Positions 12,354-23,314 of a stretch of 64,000 nucleotides of DNA are shown here, in pieces. Where the stretch lies: NCBI GenBank assembly GCA_022316685.1, contig JAKJHU010001514.1, forward strand, positions 1 to 64,000, read 5' to 3'. Origin of the DNA: Progne subis subis (lineage: Eukaryota > Chordata > Aves > Passeriformes > Hirundinidae). Positions within the stretch are counted from its first letter, which is position 1. The number at the start of each line of letters is the position of its first letter. The position numbers were made by a program, and so were the translations under genes. Below the pieces are notes generated by a model. That model worked only from the letters and a program-made list of their open reading frames with translations, did not search any database and had not been told where the DNA came from.

Positions 12354-14398
12354 CTTCTCTTTCTCTCTCTCCTTCTCTCTTTTTTTCTCCTTTTCTTTCT
12401 CCCCTTCTTTCTCTCTCTCTCTTTTTCTCTTTCTTTCTCTTTCTCTTTCTCTTTCTCTCTCTTTTTCTCCTTCTGTTTCTTTTTTCTTTTTCCCTCTCTC
12501 TCTCTCTCTCTCTTTTTCTTTCCCTTTGGAGAGGAATCAGGGTTTGCTGAACATCCTCAAATTTTTCTGAAGCATTTGTCTCTGAGAAAAAACTTCAAGA
12601 GAAAGAAGATGTGGGATTGTGGCGAAATGCTGTTTCAGTGAACTTGCGAAAAAACTTGTTCATAAAGTCTTCAGATAACAAAAATGATGAAGCTTGCTGT
12701 GCGAACTCAAGTGCCTTTACTCTTGTGGCAGGAATCCCCTCTGATGCTGTGATTCTGATTATATCTTTATTTATGATTGACATCTCCTGGTCTTCATCAA
12801 CCACATCATCATCCTTCAGCATTGGCAGAGGTTCTTTCGGCTTCTGTTTGAATCGCTGTTCTGAAGAGGTTGATTTTTTATATGAAATTGGAAAAAAATG
12901 ATGCAGCGTGGGTGTGTCCTCCCAAACCGATGCTTTCAGTTGATGCGACTGATGATCTCCGCGCTCGCTGCCTCTCTCTGCCCCGCCCCTCGGTGACGTC
13001 GGCACACTGACAGCTGTTCTCTGCGGGCTCGGAGTTCTGAAGTATCTTTTAAATTCTGGAAAAGCCTGTAAAATCTGAGATATTTTTGGACGCGCGCCCA
13101 TCCGCAATACCTCAGCAGCTGTCCCTGGATCACCGCACGCAGGCGGCTCAGGTTCATAGCTGCCCGTGGACGTGATCGGGCCCCGCAGCCCCTGCTGCCT
13201 GGGGGTGGTACCCCTCGAGACTCTCCTCCGCCTCGGCCACGCCCCGTCCCTGCCCGCTCCGTCTCCGCTGGCCCCGCCCTGCCCATCTCGGCCCGGCGGT
13301 CTCCTGGCGGGATACCCCGCCCCATCTCACGTTCAAGGTCCGCCCCATCTCTTTTCGTCATCGGAATCAGCCCCCCCCCGAAGAGGAACGCGCCCTCGGG
13401 CTTTGCCCTGCCCCTGTCGCGCCTGCGCCTGGACCGGCCGCAAGGATTTCTGGGGTGTGTAGTATTCGGCCCGTTTCTCGAGCCCTCCCCTGCCGCGGCC
13501 CCATCCCCCACAGACTGTTCCAGGCGATCCGAGCCTCTGTCTCCCGACGCGCCTTGCAATCGCGTCCCGTCGCGTCCTGCCGCCTCGGCTCCCCGCGCGG
13601 CCTCGCCCCCCCGCGCAATCTCGCTCTCCCGCGCAGCTTCGCCCCCCCGCGCAGCTTCGCCCCCCCTCCGCGGTGCTGATGGCGCTCGCCCCTGCTCTTT
13701 CGCCCCCCCGTCCTCTCCACCCGCACCCGGTTTTTCTACAGGAAGGGAAAGGAGCAATGGGTGAATGAGGGGTTTGTCACCGCGGTGACTCTGGAGGGGT
13801 GAAGAGACTTCTAGGTGGAGTTCTTCCCCCCACCTCCGTGTGCGAATGTGGGGTTGTTCTTGGATTGCTTCAAAGAAAAGCATGTCCAGATCTTCCTGCT
13901 CTGTTGGATGGATCAGAAGTTTCATTTCTCTTGGAATCAGTCTAGGGCTTTTGATGAGTTTTCTGTTGGACCTTGAGATACTTTTGTTCTTTCCCTTCCC
14001 CATACTCTTTCCCCTGGGGGATGTGTCAATCCTGGAGTTAGCATGGCTATCTCTTCTGGCTCTGTGCTAACCTCCCTTTGCTTGCTTGGCAGGTGTCCAA
14101 CCCCGGACGCTTCCCTTGCTATATTCTGTTATAACTTCTAAACATAATTCTCCCAGCCAACAAAAGTTTTGCGCCAATTTTATCTTTTCTTGTGGCATTA
14201 TCATAAAGTTTTCTGTTTACTTCTTGCCAAAAACCTGGCTCAAAAAGAGACTGGGTCCTCACATTGTGAATAGTTACATTTGACCCATAACATTAGGCTT
14301 GGAGCTCCTTATCTTTCAGCGCTATATTGTATTTTGATATTATTTCTTTTAAACTGTTCTAATATAATAATTCTCTCTTGTGATGTTGTCCCTCCCAT
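10813..14398 (-). pseudogene. gag: ERV4 gag with internal GAGAAA expansion
   Basis: The start is placed at 14398, where ATG begins MGGTTSQERII, a myristoylation-type N-terminus that aligns in position with the ERV1 matrix; a downstream matrix segment (FWQEVNRKLYDNATRK) matches the ERV1 equivalent. A Pro/Arg/Gly-rich GC-rich spacer (about 13,800-13,000) follows, then a charged segment, the microsatellite at 12,087-12,530, capsid (about 12,068-11,200) and a nucleocapsid with CYKCGRSRHFKKDC. A second knuckle is degenerate (CPTC then no His). Several stops and frameshifts make it non-functional. Confidence 0.78.
12087..12530 (-). repeat. GAGAAA / GA-rich microsatellite inside ERV4 gag
   Basis: About 440 bp of near-perfect hexamer repeat (CTTTCT on plus, AGAAAG/GAGAAA on the gag strand), purest at about 12,135-12,350 and decaying into CT and TTTC tracts at the right. 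On the gag strand it would code for alternating acidic and basic residues. The Ser/Leu/Phe frames seen on the plus strand are artefacts of the repeat. Confidence 0.95.
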
Positions 14399-14688
14399 GG
14401 GTGTGGTGTATTCTGAATCTCACTGGTCTTACCAATCCAAAGGTTAGCTGCAGCTCTGGTCCAGTTTGTCTCAGAGATGTCCCGATGTCTGTCCAGCAGA
14501 TCTCAGGATGACGGGTTCCCGGGCCCTGGAAAACCGTCGTCTGGGACAAAGTGGAATGAGGTGTTCTTCTTTTGGCCAAACAGGTGTTTTTCTTCTCTGG
14601 AGATGTCGGCCTGGCAGTTTGATGTTCGGGGAGCTTTTGATCTTTTTGCAGAGGTTCTGTGACCTTTTTCGGTGCTCCTTTTCAGGAG

Positions 14689-14706
14689 TGCGAGTCAGGG
14701 ATGCCA
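14689..14706 (-). other. primer-binding site of ERV4
   Basis: Reads TGGCATCCCTGACTCGCA on the viral strand, two bases inside the LTR end. It begins with TGG as expected for a tRNA 3' end; I cannot assign the tRNA with confidence. Confidence 0.55.
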
Positions 14707-14708
14707 TA

Positions 14709-15439
14709 TGTTGTCCGGCCAGGGACATTAGATGTTTCTGCCCACTCACTCAGAAAAGCCAGGTGTTTCTTTTGCGCAGCCAGGGACGGCAGATGTCGGG
14801 GAGCTTCCCCAACATTCAGGTGGTTTCAGGGTCTTTTTCCCCCCTGCACAGCTCCGAGCCAAGCCGAAGGAAGAGACAGAGTCTTCAGGTTTAGTTTTTT
14901 CAAGGTTGCATTTTTCGTTTATTGTTTCTTATCTTACAAATTTCTCACAGTCCAACATGATGTTTGCAGCTGCATAGACTTCTCACGTCTCCCCAGGAAC
15001 TGGGCTGTCCTTAATCTTTTATACTAATTACTGCGTGTTCGTTATTTGCTATTTCTTACCAATGTCTATCACTATTACTAAAAAGGTCATCTATACACTG
15101 ACCCAATCCTCACAAACTTCTTTGTGCCAATGTCACTGCAGAAATGGAGTGAGGGAAGGAGAAGGAAGAAGAAGGAGACAACGCCCCAGATTCTCCATCT
15201 TGTCCCCATTCACTCCAATGCTATGAACCTAAAAATTACCATTTTTTCAATCTATGATAAACTAAATTACTATTTTTCACACTCCCATGGCCTGCAAACC
15301 CTCTCTCAGTTTAGGAAGTTTTTCCCATGGACTAAGATCAAAGCCAGTGTCTCTCTGAGCTCTGGGCTGGGGTCTCAGAGCCCCCTGCCCAGGTCTCTGA
15401 TCCTCCAGGGCAAACAAAATAATGGCCTGGACTCCAACA
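14709..15439 (-). repeat. 5' LTR of ERV4
   Basis: About 731 bp with matching ends TGTTG...CAACA on the viral strand. AATAAA is present (14918-14923 on the complement). The outer boundary was set where sequence shared with the gene units begins (CTCTGCTCCCC at about 15442). Confidence 0.72.
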
Positions 15440-16681
15440 ACCTCTGCTCCCCAAAGTGTGCTCCACAGCCCACCGTGCCGGCAAGGCAGCCGCCGTAGCC
15501 TTTGGTGGCAGTGGGGGGTCACAGCCCCAGCGCCCCTGCACCAGCCCCAGAGATGCAACTGGCTGCCTCCAGGTGAGCCTGAGGACACTCTGCAGTGGGC
15601 AGCATCAGCTCCTGAGCCTGCACTTGCCTGCCCTTGAGCCTCCCTGGGCAAAGGGGAAATCGGGCAGGGACGGGACTGCAGGGAGCGGCCATGGCCTACC
15701 TCTTGGGCAATCCACAGCCAGCACCAGGCAGCCCCTGCCTGCAGCATGGCGCAGGCACGGCCACACGGCCACGGCCACACAGGCTGGGCCCTGTGGCCAC
15801 CCAAGTCATTTCCTCCCCATCAACTGCTGCCAGGACACCAGGCTGCTGTGAAGCGCTGGAGAGGCTGCTCTTGCAGCAGGGGCTGCCCTGGCCACGTGCA
15901 AAGTCACAGTTGCACGTGGTTGCCCCATCCCTGCTTGTGCTGGTTCTTTTGAGAGACCCAGATGAGCGTCGATGGCAAAAGGCACCGAGCTTGCCCTCTG
16001 TCCTGGGGCATATCATGGCTTTATTCTGGGCTCCTGCCCTGCCGGCCGCAGCTCTTCCTTAGCTCCTTCCCCGTCCCCGCCGGTGCCAGAGAGACAGAGC
16101 TGCCGGCAGTCGCAGGGCTTTTTCCCAGAGCGGGGAAGGGCCTAGAGGCAGGTCCAAGCCACTCCCCGATCAGGGAGAAGGTGGGAGTGGAACAGAGTTG
16201 GGTTCCATTCCAGCCTGGGCGATGGGCGCAGCGAAGCAGGGACAAACAAGGTGCTCCACTTTCCAAGGGGAACAGGGAAGAAAACATCACAAACACCAAG
16301 ATCAAAAGGAAACACAGTATCAACCAAATGAACACACTCGAACACCAGCTCCCACAAGGATGGGCAGTAGGAGCGTTTGGAGAAGCAGAGTGGAGCCCGA
16401 ACTGTGTCCCTACCAAGCCTCCAAGCACTGGTATATGGGTCAGCCCCGCAGGCATCTCTCTCAGAAGGATTGTCAGTGGAAATGACAACAACACGGGTGA
16501 GGGTTGCACGTGATACTTGCTCAGCCTCAGAGGACAAACAGGAGTTTAAAGCGAGTCCTTGGGAATGGCCCAGCAGTCCCCAGCCCGTAGGCAAGCCCAG
16601 CCCTGAGCCAGTTCCTGGGAAGAAAAGAGCCCTCTCCCAGCAGGAACACTGCCACAGCTCTTTGGGGAAAGCCTAATTTAT

Positions 16682-17927
16682 TTAACACCTAGGGTGCAAG
16701 GGCCCTCCGAGGCCTGTTGGCCACCTGCCTGGGCTGCAGGGACCGTCTCGGGGCAGCCTCCTGGAGACCACGCTAGCGCCATGGTCTCGTGGGCGCCGTC
16801 TGTGCCACCTGAGCTGGGGCTGTTGCTGCCTGAGTCAGGCACAGCATCCTGGGAGCCCTGCGCTGGACACTGGTGGCTGCAGGATGTTTGTGGCTCAGCC
16901 ACCTGCTCCTGGGAATGCCTCTCCTTCTCCAACTGGGCTCCTGTTTGTGCTTCCCAGCTTTCCCTGGCCGTGTCAGTGCCCTGGGACACGCCGGGGCTCT
17001 CGATGTGCACGGGGATGCTGTTTGATGTGGAAGGGGAGCAGGAGGAGGTGTCCAGCGCTTGCTGAGGGTGCGCAGGCGCGGAGGCTTTCCTGAGAGGCCA
17101 GGAGGACTGAAGGCCTCCAGGAGGGAATGTGTGGGAGGGAGGCAGGAACTGGATGCCAGGGACGGGTCTTGGCAGGCGCAGGATCTTGAAGGGCTGGGGG
17201 CTCTCAGCAGGGATGGAGGCTGTGGCAAGCTGCTGGGAGGGAGGCGGCGTCTCGGCACTGGGGAGGATCTGCGAGGGAGGGAGGCACTTGAGAGCAGGGA
17301 GGGACTTGCAGGGTTGGAGGCCGTCAGGGGCGGTGGAAGCTCCCGGAAGGCTGGATCTGGGCCGGGCCGAGCTTCTCCCAGGGATGCTTGGTGTCCAACA
17401 CAATCTCCTGGAAGGGCTGGAGGCTGTGCCAGGAATGGCCCCTCTGGCTGGGAGGAGCCTGCCGGAGGCACGGAAGCGCCCGGAGCAGCGGGACGAGGCA
17501 CAGCAGGGCAGGTGGCCTCGCTTGCCCAGCTGCTGCAGGTGCGCCCACAGCGCCCGCCACATGGCAGGATGAAGCGGAGCCCATGTCCCACGGTGAGCCC
17601 GGAGCAGCAGCATCAGCCCCTGCAGCTCCTTGGCCACGCTGACGCAGGGGCTGCAGCTGCCAGGTCCTTTGGGGCAAGTGGCGGGATCATCTGGACGCCT
17701 CCGAGGGCTTGCGCCAGGCCCGGAGGCCCTGGTAGCCACAGGGCTCCTGGGCTCCTGCCTGGGCCCCTGGCCCGGCCCCCGAGCTGCTTGCACGGCCTCC
17801 GAGTCCCGGCCTGCCGGCCCTGCCGTGCCCGGTGGCCAATGGCCCAGCGGACAGCCGCCGTTGCCAGCAGCAGGGCAAGTGCGGCCAGCAGGATGCTGAC
17901 GTCGCTCACGGCTGCGACACGTGCCAT
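16682..17927 (-). pseudogene. amplified intronless gene, copy A (frameshifted)
   Basis: Same gene as copies B and C. It starts with ATG at 17927 (MARVAAVSDV) and encodes the N-terminal membrane helix and basic segment, but a single-base deletion relative to B/C near 17747 shifts the frame after about residue 61, giving an early stop. The rest of the protein is readable in another frame, where three one-base insertions near 17000-17030 cancel out, and another insertion near 16812 changes the last residues. TATA box and CRE-like sites upstream are intact, and AATAAA overlaps the normal stop. Translation from an internal start cannot be excluded; otherwise a decaying copy. Confidence 0.7.
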
Positions 17928-17961
17928 CGCCACTGCACTGGCGGCTGTGGGGCCGGCCCGC

Positions 17962-18062
17962 CTTATATAGGGATGGCCCGGTGACCTCACAATGCTGGGG
18001 CCGCCAGGCGGCGTGACATCACAGCCCAGCCTCAGGCCGCTGTCACACCATTTGTGACCTCA
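17962..18062 (-). promoter_or_regulatory. promoter of gene copy A
   Basis: TATATAAG at 17962-17969 and three TGANNTCA octamers at 17982-17989, 18014-18021 and 18055-18062 (TGACCTCA, TGACATCA, TGACCTCA on the plus strand). Same order as in copies B, C and E. Confidence 0.65.
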
Positions 18063-18360
18063 CAGCACCGCCTGCCTCAGGGCCAGCAAGACCCACTCAG
18101 GCAGCAGGGCGCTGATGGCCAGGAAAGGCCTGCCACTGAAAATGGGAGCCCAGGCCGTGGCAGCCAAGCGCTCCCAGGAGCACGGGCCACACCAGGAAGA
18201 GGTCAGGTGCCGCCAATGCCCAGCCCATGGCTCCCCCAAGGCTGTGGAACTGCTGGCTGGGAACAGCCTCTGCGCTGTGCCGGAGAAGATCCTGCACACA
18301 CAAAGGCGGCTGCAGTTCCCCATGCCCAGGCAGCTCTCCCCACTTGCCTGACAGCTCCAA

Positions 18361-18520
18361 CCCCTTAGCCTATCACTACGATTACTGGCACAGAATGCCT
18401 CTGCAGCTCCCTACGAGCTCCTGGCACACACTGCAAGGCACTGGGAGTTCTCCCCACAACCTTCTCTTCTCCAGCCTGAGCAGCTCCAATTCTCTCTCAA
18501 GCTGTCTCCACAGGAGAGCT
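18361..18520 (-). repeat. CR1-like LINE fragment in unit A
   Basis: On the minus strand this reads GCTGCTCAGGCTGGAGAAGA and a following GTGGGGAGG segment, which resembles the 3' portion of avian CR1 elements as I know it. It occurs at the same place in every complete unit (22276-22435, 60560-60720), so it predates the amplification. Confidence 0.5.
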
Positions 18521-20601
18521 GCTCACCTTCGCAACCCGCTGGCCTCCTCTGCACTTGCTGCAACACTTGCATGGCCTGATGTGCTGGCCAAACCAGGAGT
18601 GGAATCCCTGCTCCAGGTCTGGCCCTGCCTGAGCAGCTTCATTCCACAGGCTCAGGCTACGTGTCTGGCTGCTCAGTCCCAGCTGCTGGAAGTGGGCAGG
18701 ATTAGTGCTGCCGCTGGATCACCAGAGTGATGGCCACAGCTCGCATGGGCCCGGCCCCATCCCTTGGGCATCTCTGCCGAGGGCAAGCCCAGTCCTGCGT
18801 GGGCCACCTGCAGTCTGGCAAGAGGCTGCCCGTGCCAGCCTCTGCTGTCGCCAGGCAGGGGCAGCAGCCGGCCGTGCTAGCGCTGCTTCCAGCCTGCTGC
18901 GAGTCACACAGCGGGAGAGGGACAGCTTGGCTCCGGGCACTGGCCACTCCCAACCCATTGCTGCAAGGCAGCCATGAAAGCACACGCACCCTGGCAAGCA
19001 GCTCCGGCAGCTGTGCTGTCCTTCCCCTCGAGGGAAAGAGGGACAGCGTGCCCTCAGAGCCCCTGGCTCTCATGGCAGCAGCTCACACAACTGCCCACGC
19101 AGCAACAGACACATGTTCTCCGGACGCATAAGGAGCTCTGCGTGTCTTTGTTTCCCATTGCTTCATGTGCTCAGGTTGCCCGTCCCTCTGAGGCACCGGG
19201 CAAAAGGCCAGCACACACCTTCAGCCCCCACTCCTCATGTGCAACAAGTTCTTCTGCTCTCTTTGGCCTTTCGGCTGTCCTCAGCTGTTGCTTCCCATGC
19301 CCCACTTGCAGCGTCCTGCGTCCCTTCACTCTGCCCGCTCTTCCCACACAGCCTAGCCCTTCAGTGGACGCCTGCCTTGTGTCCCCTCTGCTGCCCACCG
19401 TGCCGGCAAGGCAGCCGGCATAGCCTTTGGTGGCAGTGGGGGGTCACAGCCCCAGCGCCCCTGCACCAGCCCCAGAGCTGCCACTGGCTGCCTCCAGGTG
19501 AGCCACAGGACACTCTGCAGTGGGCAGCATCAGCTCCTGAGCCTGCACTTGCCTGCCCTTGAGCCTCCCTGGGCAAAGGGCAAATCGGGCAGGGACGGGA
19601 CTGCAGGGAGCGGCCATGGCCTCACTCTTGGGCAATCCACAGCCAGCACCAGGCAGCCCCTGCCTGCAGCATGGCGCAGGCACGGCCACACAGCCACGGC
19701 CACACAGGCTGGGCCCTGTGGCCACCCAAGTCATTTCCTCCCCATCAACTGCTGCCAGGCACCAGGCTGCTGTGAAGCGCTGGACAGGCTGCTCTTGCAG
19801 CGGGGCTGCCCTGGCCAGGTGCAAAGTCACAGTTCCACGTGGTTGCCCCATCCCTGCTTGTGCTGGTTCTTTTGAGAGACCCAGATGAGCGTCGATGGCA
19901 AAAGGCACCGCGCTTGCCCTCAGTCCCGGTGCATATCATGGCTTGATTCTGGGCTCCTGCCCTGCCGGCCGCAGCTCTTCCTTAGCTCCTTCCCCGTCCC
20001 CACCGGTGCCAGAGAGGCAGAGCTGCCGGCAGTCGCAGGGCTTTTTCCCAGAGCGGGGATAGGCCTAGAGGCAGGTCCAAGCCACTCCCCGATCAGGGAG
20101 AAGGTGGGAGTGGAACAGAGTTGGCTTCCATTCCAGCCTGGGGGATGGGCGCAGCGAAGCAGGGACAAACAAGGTGCTCCACTTTCCAAGGGCAACAGGG
20201 AAGAAAACATCACAAACACCAAGATCAAAAGGAAACACAGTATCAACCAAATGAACACACTCGAACCCAAGCTCCCACAAGGATGGGCAGCGGAGCGTTT
20301 GGAGAAGCAGAGTGGAGCCCTAACTGTGTCCCTACCAAGCCTCCAAGCACTGGTAGATGGGTCAGCCCTGCAGGCATCTCTCTCAGAAGGATGTCAGTGA
20401 TAATGACAAAAACACCGGTCAGGGTTGCACGTGATACTTGCTCAGCCTCAGAGGACAAACAGGAGTTTAAAACGAGTCCTTGGGAATGGCCCAGCGTCCC
20501 CAGCCCGTAGGCAAGCCCAGCCCTGAGCCAGTTCCTGGGAAGAAAAGAGCCCTCTCCCAGCAGGAACACTGCCACAGGTCTTTGGGGAAAGGCTAATTTA
20601 T

Positions 20602-21843
20602 TTAACACCTAGGGTGCAAGGGCCCTCCGAGGCCGTTGGCCACCTGCCTGGGCTGCAGGGACCGTCTCGGGGCAGCCTCCTGGAGACCACGCAAGCGCCA
20701 TGGTCTCGTGGGCGCCGTCTGTGCCACCCAGCTGGGGCTGTTGCTGCCTGAGTCAGGCACAGCATCCTGGGAGCCCTGTGCTGGACACTGGGGGCTGCAG
20801 GATGTTTGTGGCTCAGCCACCTGCTCCTGGGAATGCCTCTCCTTCTCCAACTGGGCTCCTGTTTGTGCTTCCCAGCTTTCCCTGGCCGTGTCAGTGCCCT
20901 GGGACACGCTGGGGCTCTCCATGTGCACGGGATGCTGTTGATGTGGAAGGGAGCAGGAGGAGTTGTCCAGCGCTTGCTCAGGGTGCGCAGGCGCAGAGGC
21001 TTTCCTGAGAGGCCGGGAGGGCTGGAGGCCTCCAGGAGGGAATGTGTGGGAGGGAGGCAGGAACTGGATGCCAGGGACGGGTCTTGGCAGGCGCAGGATC
21101 TTGAAGGGCTGGGGGCTCTCAGCAGGGATGGAGGCTGTGGCAAGCTGCTGGGAGGGAGGCGGCGTCTCGGTGCTGGGGAGGTTCTGCGAGGGAGGGAGGT
21201 GGTTGAGAGCAGGGAGGGACTTGCAGGGTTGGAGGCCGTCAGGGGCGGTGGAAGCTCCCGGAAGGCTGGATCTGGGCCGGGCCGAGCTTCTCCCAGGGAT
21301 GCTTGGTGTCCAACACAATCTCCTGGAAGGGCCGGAGGCTGTGCCAGGAATGGCCCCTCTGGCTGGGAGGAGCCTGCCGGAGGCACGGAAGCGCCCGGAG
21401 CAGCGGGACGAGGCACAGCAGGGCAGGTGGCCTCGCTTGCCCAGCTGCTGCAGGTGCGCCCACAGCGCCCGCCACATGGCAGGATGAAGCGTAGCCCATG
21501 TCCCACGGTGAGACCGGAGCAGCAGCATGAGCCCCTGCAGCTCCTTGGCCACGCTGACGCAGGGGCCGCAGTTGCCGGGTCCTTTGGGGCAAGTGGCGGG
21601 AGCATCGGGACGCTTCCGAGGGCTTGCGCCAGGCCCGGAGGCCCTGGCAGCTACAGGGGCTCCTGGGCTCCTGCCTGGGCCCCTGGCCCGGCCCCCGAGC
21701 TGCTTGCGCGGCCTCCGAGTCCCGGCCTGCCGGCCCTGCCGTGCCCAGTGGCCAATGACCCAGCGGACAGCCACCGTGGCCAGCAGCAGGGCAAGTGCAG
21801 CCAGCAGGACACTGACGTTGCTCACGGCTCCGACACGTGCCAT
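20602..21843 (-). CDS. amplified intronless gene, copy B: predicted single-pass membrane protein, 413 aa
   Basis: Unrecognised protein with an uninterrupted frame of 413 residues. ATG at 21843 is chosen because the only upstream in-frame ATG would lie 5' of the TATA box and translate it. Seen: a hydrophobic helix at about residues 9-31, a Lys/Arg-rich stretch at 33-60 (suggesting a cytoplasmic C-terminal side), Cys85, Cys92 and Cys95, a Trp-containing helix-like segment around 115-135, a CC..C cluster at 142-148, then a Pro/Ser/Gln-rich tail to residue 413. No enzyme motif. The TAA stop overlaps AATAAA, there are no introns, and the promoter lies 35 bases upstream. The layout (N-terminal helix, basic patch, Pro-rich tail) loosely recalls SPATA31-type testis proteins, but I see no sequence match that would justify the name. 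High GC keeps all frames open, so length alone is weak evidence; conservation of this frame in B and C is the stronger point. Confidence 0.62.
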   Translation of the reverse strand: MARVGAVSNVSVLLAALALLLATVAVRWVIGHWARQGRQAGTRRPRKQLGGRARGPGRSPGAPVAARASGPGASPRKRPDAPATCPKGPGNCGPCVSVAKELQGLMLLLRSHRGTWATLHPAMWRALWAHLQQLGKRGHLPCCASSRCSGRFRASGRLLPARGAIPGTASGPSRRLCWTPSIPGRSSARPRSSLPGASTAPDGLQPCKSLPALNHLPPSQNLPSTETPPPSQQLATASIPAESPQPFKILRLPRPVPGIQFLPPSHTFPPGGLQPSRPLRKASAPAHPEQALDNSSCSLPHQQHPVHMESPSVSQGTDTARESWEAQTGAQLEKERHSQEQVAEPQTSCSPQCPAQGSQDAVPDSGSNSPSWVAQTAPTRPWRLRGLQEAAPRRSLQPRQVANGLGGPLHPRC

Positions 21844-21877
21844 CGCGACTGCACTGGCGGCTGTGGGGCCGGCCCGC

Positions 21878-21978
21878 CTTATATAGGGATGGCCCGGTGA
21901 CCTCACAATGCTGGGGCCGCCACGCGGCGTGACATCACAGCCCAGCCTCAGGCCGCTGTCACGCCATTTGTGACCTCA
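21878..21978 (-). promoter_or_regulatory. promoter of gene copy B: TATA box and three CRE-like octamers
   Basis: TATATAAG at 21878-21885, 35 bases before the ATG. CRE-like octamers at 21898-21905, 21930-21937 and 21971-21978. Spacing is identical in copy C. Confidence 0.7.
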
Positions 21979-23314
21979 CAGCACCACCTGCCTCAGGGCC
22001 AGCAGGACCCACTCAGGCAGCAGGGCGCTGATGGCCAGGAAAGGCCTGCCACTGAAAATGGGAGCCCAGGCCGTGGCAGCCAAGCGCTCCCAGGAGCACG
22101 GGCCACACCAGGAAGAGGTCAGGTGCCGCCAATGCCCAGCCCATGGCTCCCCCAAGGCTGTGGAACTGCTGGCTGGGAACAGCCTCTGCGCTATGCCCGA
22201 GAAGATCCTGCAGACACAAAGGCGGCTGCAGTTCCCCATGCCCAGGCAGCTCTCCCCACCTGCCTGACAGCTCCAACCCCTTAGCCTATCACTACAATTG
22301 CTGGCACAGAATGCCTCTGCAGCTCCCTACGAGCTCCTGGCACACACTGCAAGGCACTGGGAGATCTCCCCACAACCTTCTCTTCTCCAGCCTGAGTAGC
22401 TCCAATTCTCTCTCAAGCTGTCTCCACAGGAGAGCTGCTCACCTTCGCAACCCGCTGGCCTCCTCTGCACTTGCTGCAACACTTGCATGGCCTGATGTGC
22501 TGGCCAAACCAGGAGTGGAATCCCTGCTCAAGGTCTGGCCCTGCCTGAGCAGCTTCATTCCACAGGCTCAGGCTACGTGTCTGGCTGCTCAGTCCCAGCT
22601 GCTGGAAGTGGGCAGGATTAGTGCTGCCGCTGGATCACCAGAGTGATGGCCACAGCTCGCATGGGCCCGGCCCCATCCCTTGGGCATCTCTGCCGAGGGC
22701 AAGCCCAGTCCTGCGTGGGCCACCTGCAGTCTGGCAAGAGGCTGCCCGTGCCAGCCTCTGCTGTCGCCAGGCAGGGGCAGCAGCCGGCCGTGCTAGCGCT
22801 GCTTCCAGCCTGCTGCGAGTCACACAGCGGGAGAGGGACAGCTTGGCTCCGGGCACTGGCCACTCCCAACCCATTGCTGCAAGGCAGCCATGAAAGCACA
22901 CGCACCCTGGCAAGCAGCTCCGGCAGCTGTGCTGTCCTTCCCCTCGAGGGAAAGAGGGACAGCGTGCCCTCAGAGCCCCTGGCTCTCATGGCAGCAGCTC
23001 ACACAACTGCCCACGCAGCAACAGACACATGTTCTCCGGACGCATAAGGAGCTCTGCGTGTCTTTGTTTCCCATTGCTTCATGTGCTCAGGTTGCCCGTC
23101 CCTCTGAGGCACCGGCAAAAGGCCAGCACACACCTTCAGCCCCCACTCCTCATGTGCAACAAGTTCTTCTGCTCTCTTTGGCCTTTCGGCTGTCCTCAGC
23201 TGTTGCTTCCCATGCCCCACTTGCAGCGTCCTGCGTCCCTTCACTCTGCCCGCTCTTCCCACACAGCCTAGCCCTTCAGTGGACGCCTGCCTTGTGTCCC
23301 CTCTGCTGCCCACC

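Larger units (their letters stand above)
8245..15439 (-). mobile_element. ERV4: class II (beta-like) endogenous retrovirus, 3' part lost to ERV1 insertion and window edge
   Basis: Minus-strand provirus with 5' LTR (14709-15439), primer-binding site, gag, dUTPase-like/protease, RT, RNase H and the start of integrase. Reading stops at 8245 where the ERV1 LTR begins. Proteins are recognisably related to ERV1/ERV2 but clearly a different subfamily. Many frame interruptions indicate an old insertion. On the right it meets gene unit A at 15440. Confidence 0.88.
15440..19399 (-). repeat. amplified gene unit A (about 3.92 kb)
   Basis: First of the tandem units on the minus strand. Using the shared marker GTGCCGGCAAGG (15475 here, 19400 and 23315 in the next units) the period is 3.92 kb. 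Apart from gene A (16682-17927) and its promoter, bases 15440-16680 (downstream of the gene) and 18065-19399 (upstream) contain no convincing coding sequence: open frames there are GC-driven and not conserved in length between units. The left end is interrupted by ERV4. Confidence 0.9.
19400..23314 (-). repeat. amplified gene unit B (about 3.92 kb)
   Basis: Second tandem unit, very similar base for base to unit A with scattered substitutions and small indels. Holds gene B. Bases 19400-20600 and 21980-23314 show no convincing genes; a frame at 19908-19444 is discussed under findings. A CR1-like fragment lies at about 22276-22435 on the minus strand. Confidence 0.92.

Noticed and set aside
11680..12641. 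Long plus-strand frames rich in Ser/Leu/Phe
   Set aside because: They are translations of the CTTTCT microsatellite antisense to ERV4 gag; no independent evidence of a gene.
20598..21605. Alternative frame of gene B ending CTLGVK, also open in C, A and E
   Set aside because: Has no start near the TATA box and lacks the membrane helix; openness is explained by GC content. Not fully excluded, since copy A keeps it open over most of the gene.
20806..21900. Plus-strand frame of 364 codons antisense to gene B (also antisense to C, and 285 codons in E)
   Set aside because: GC-rich shadow of the gene; it would end through the TATA box and has no promoter or polyadenylation signal of its own.
21844..21906. 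Upstream ATG that would extend gene B by 21 residues
   Set aside because: The extra codons include the TATA box itself, so they should lie 5' of the transcript.
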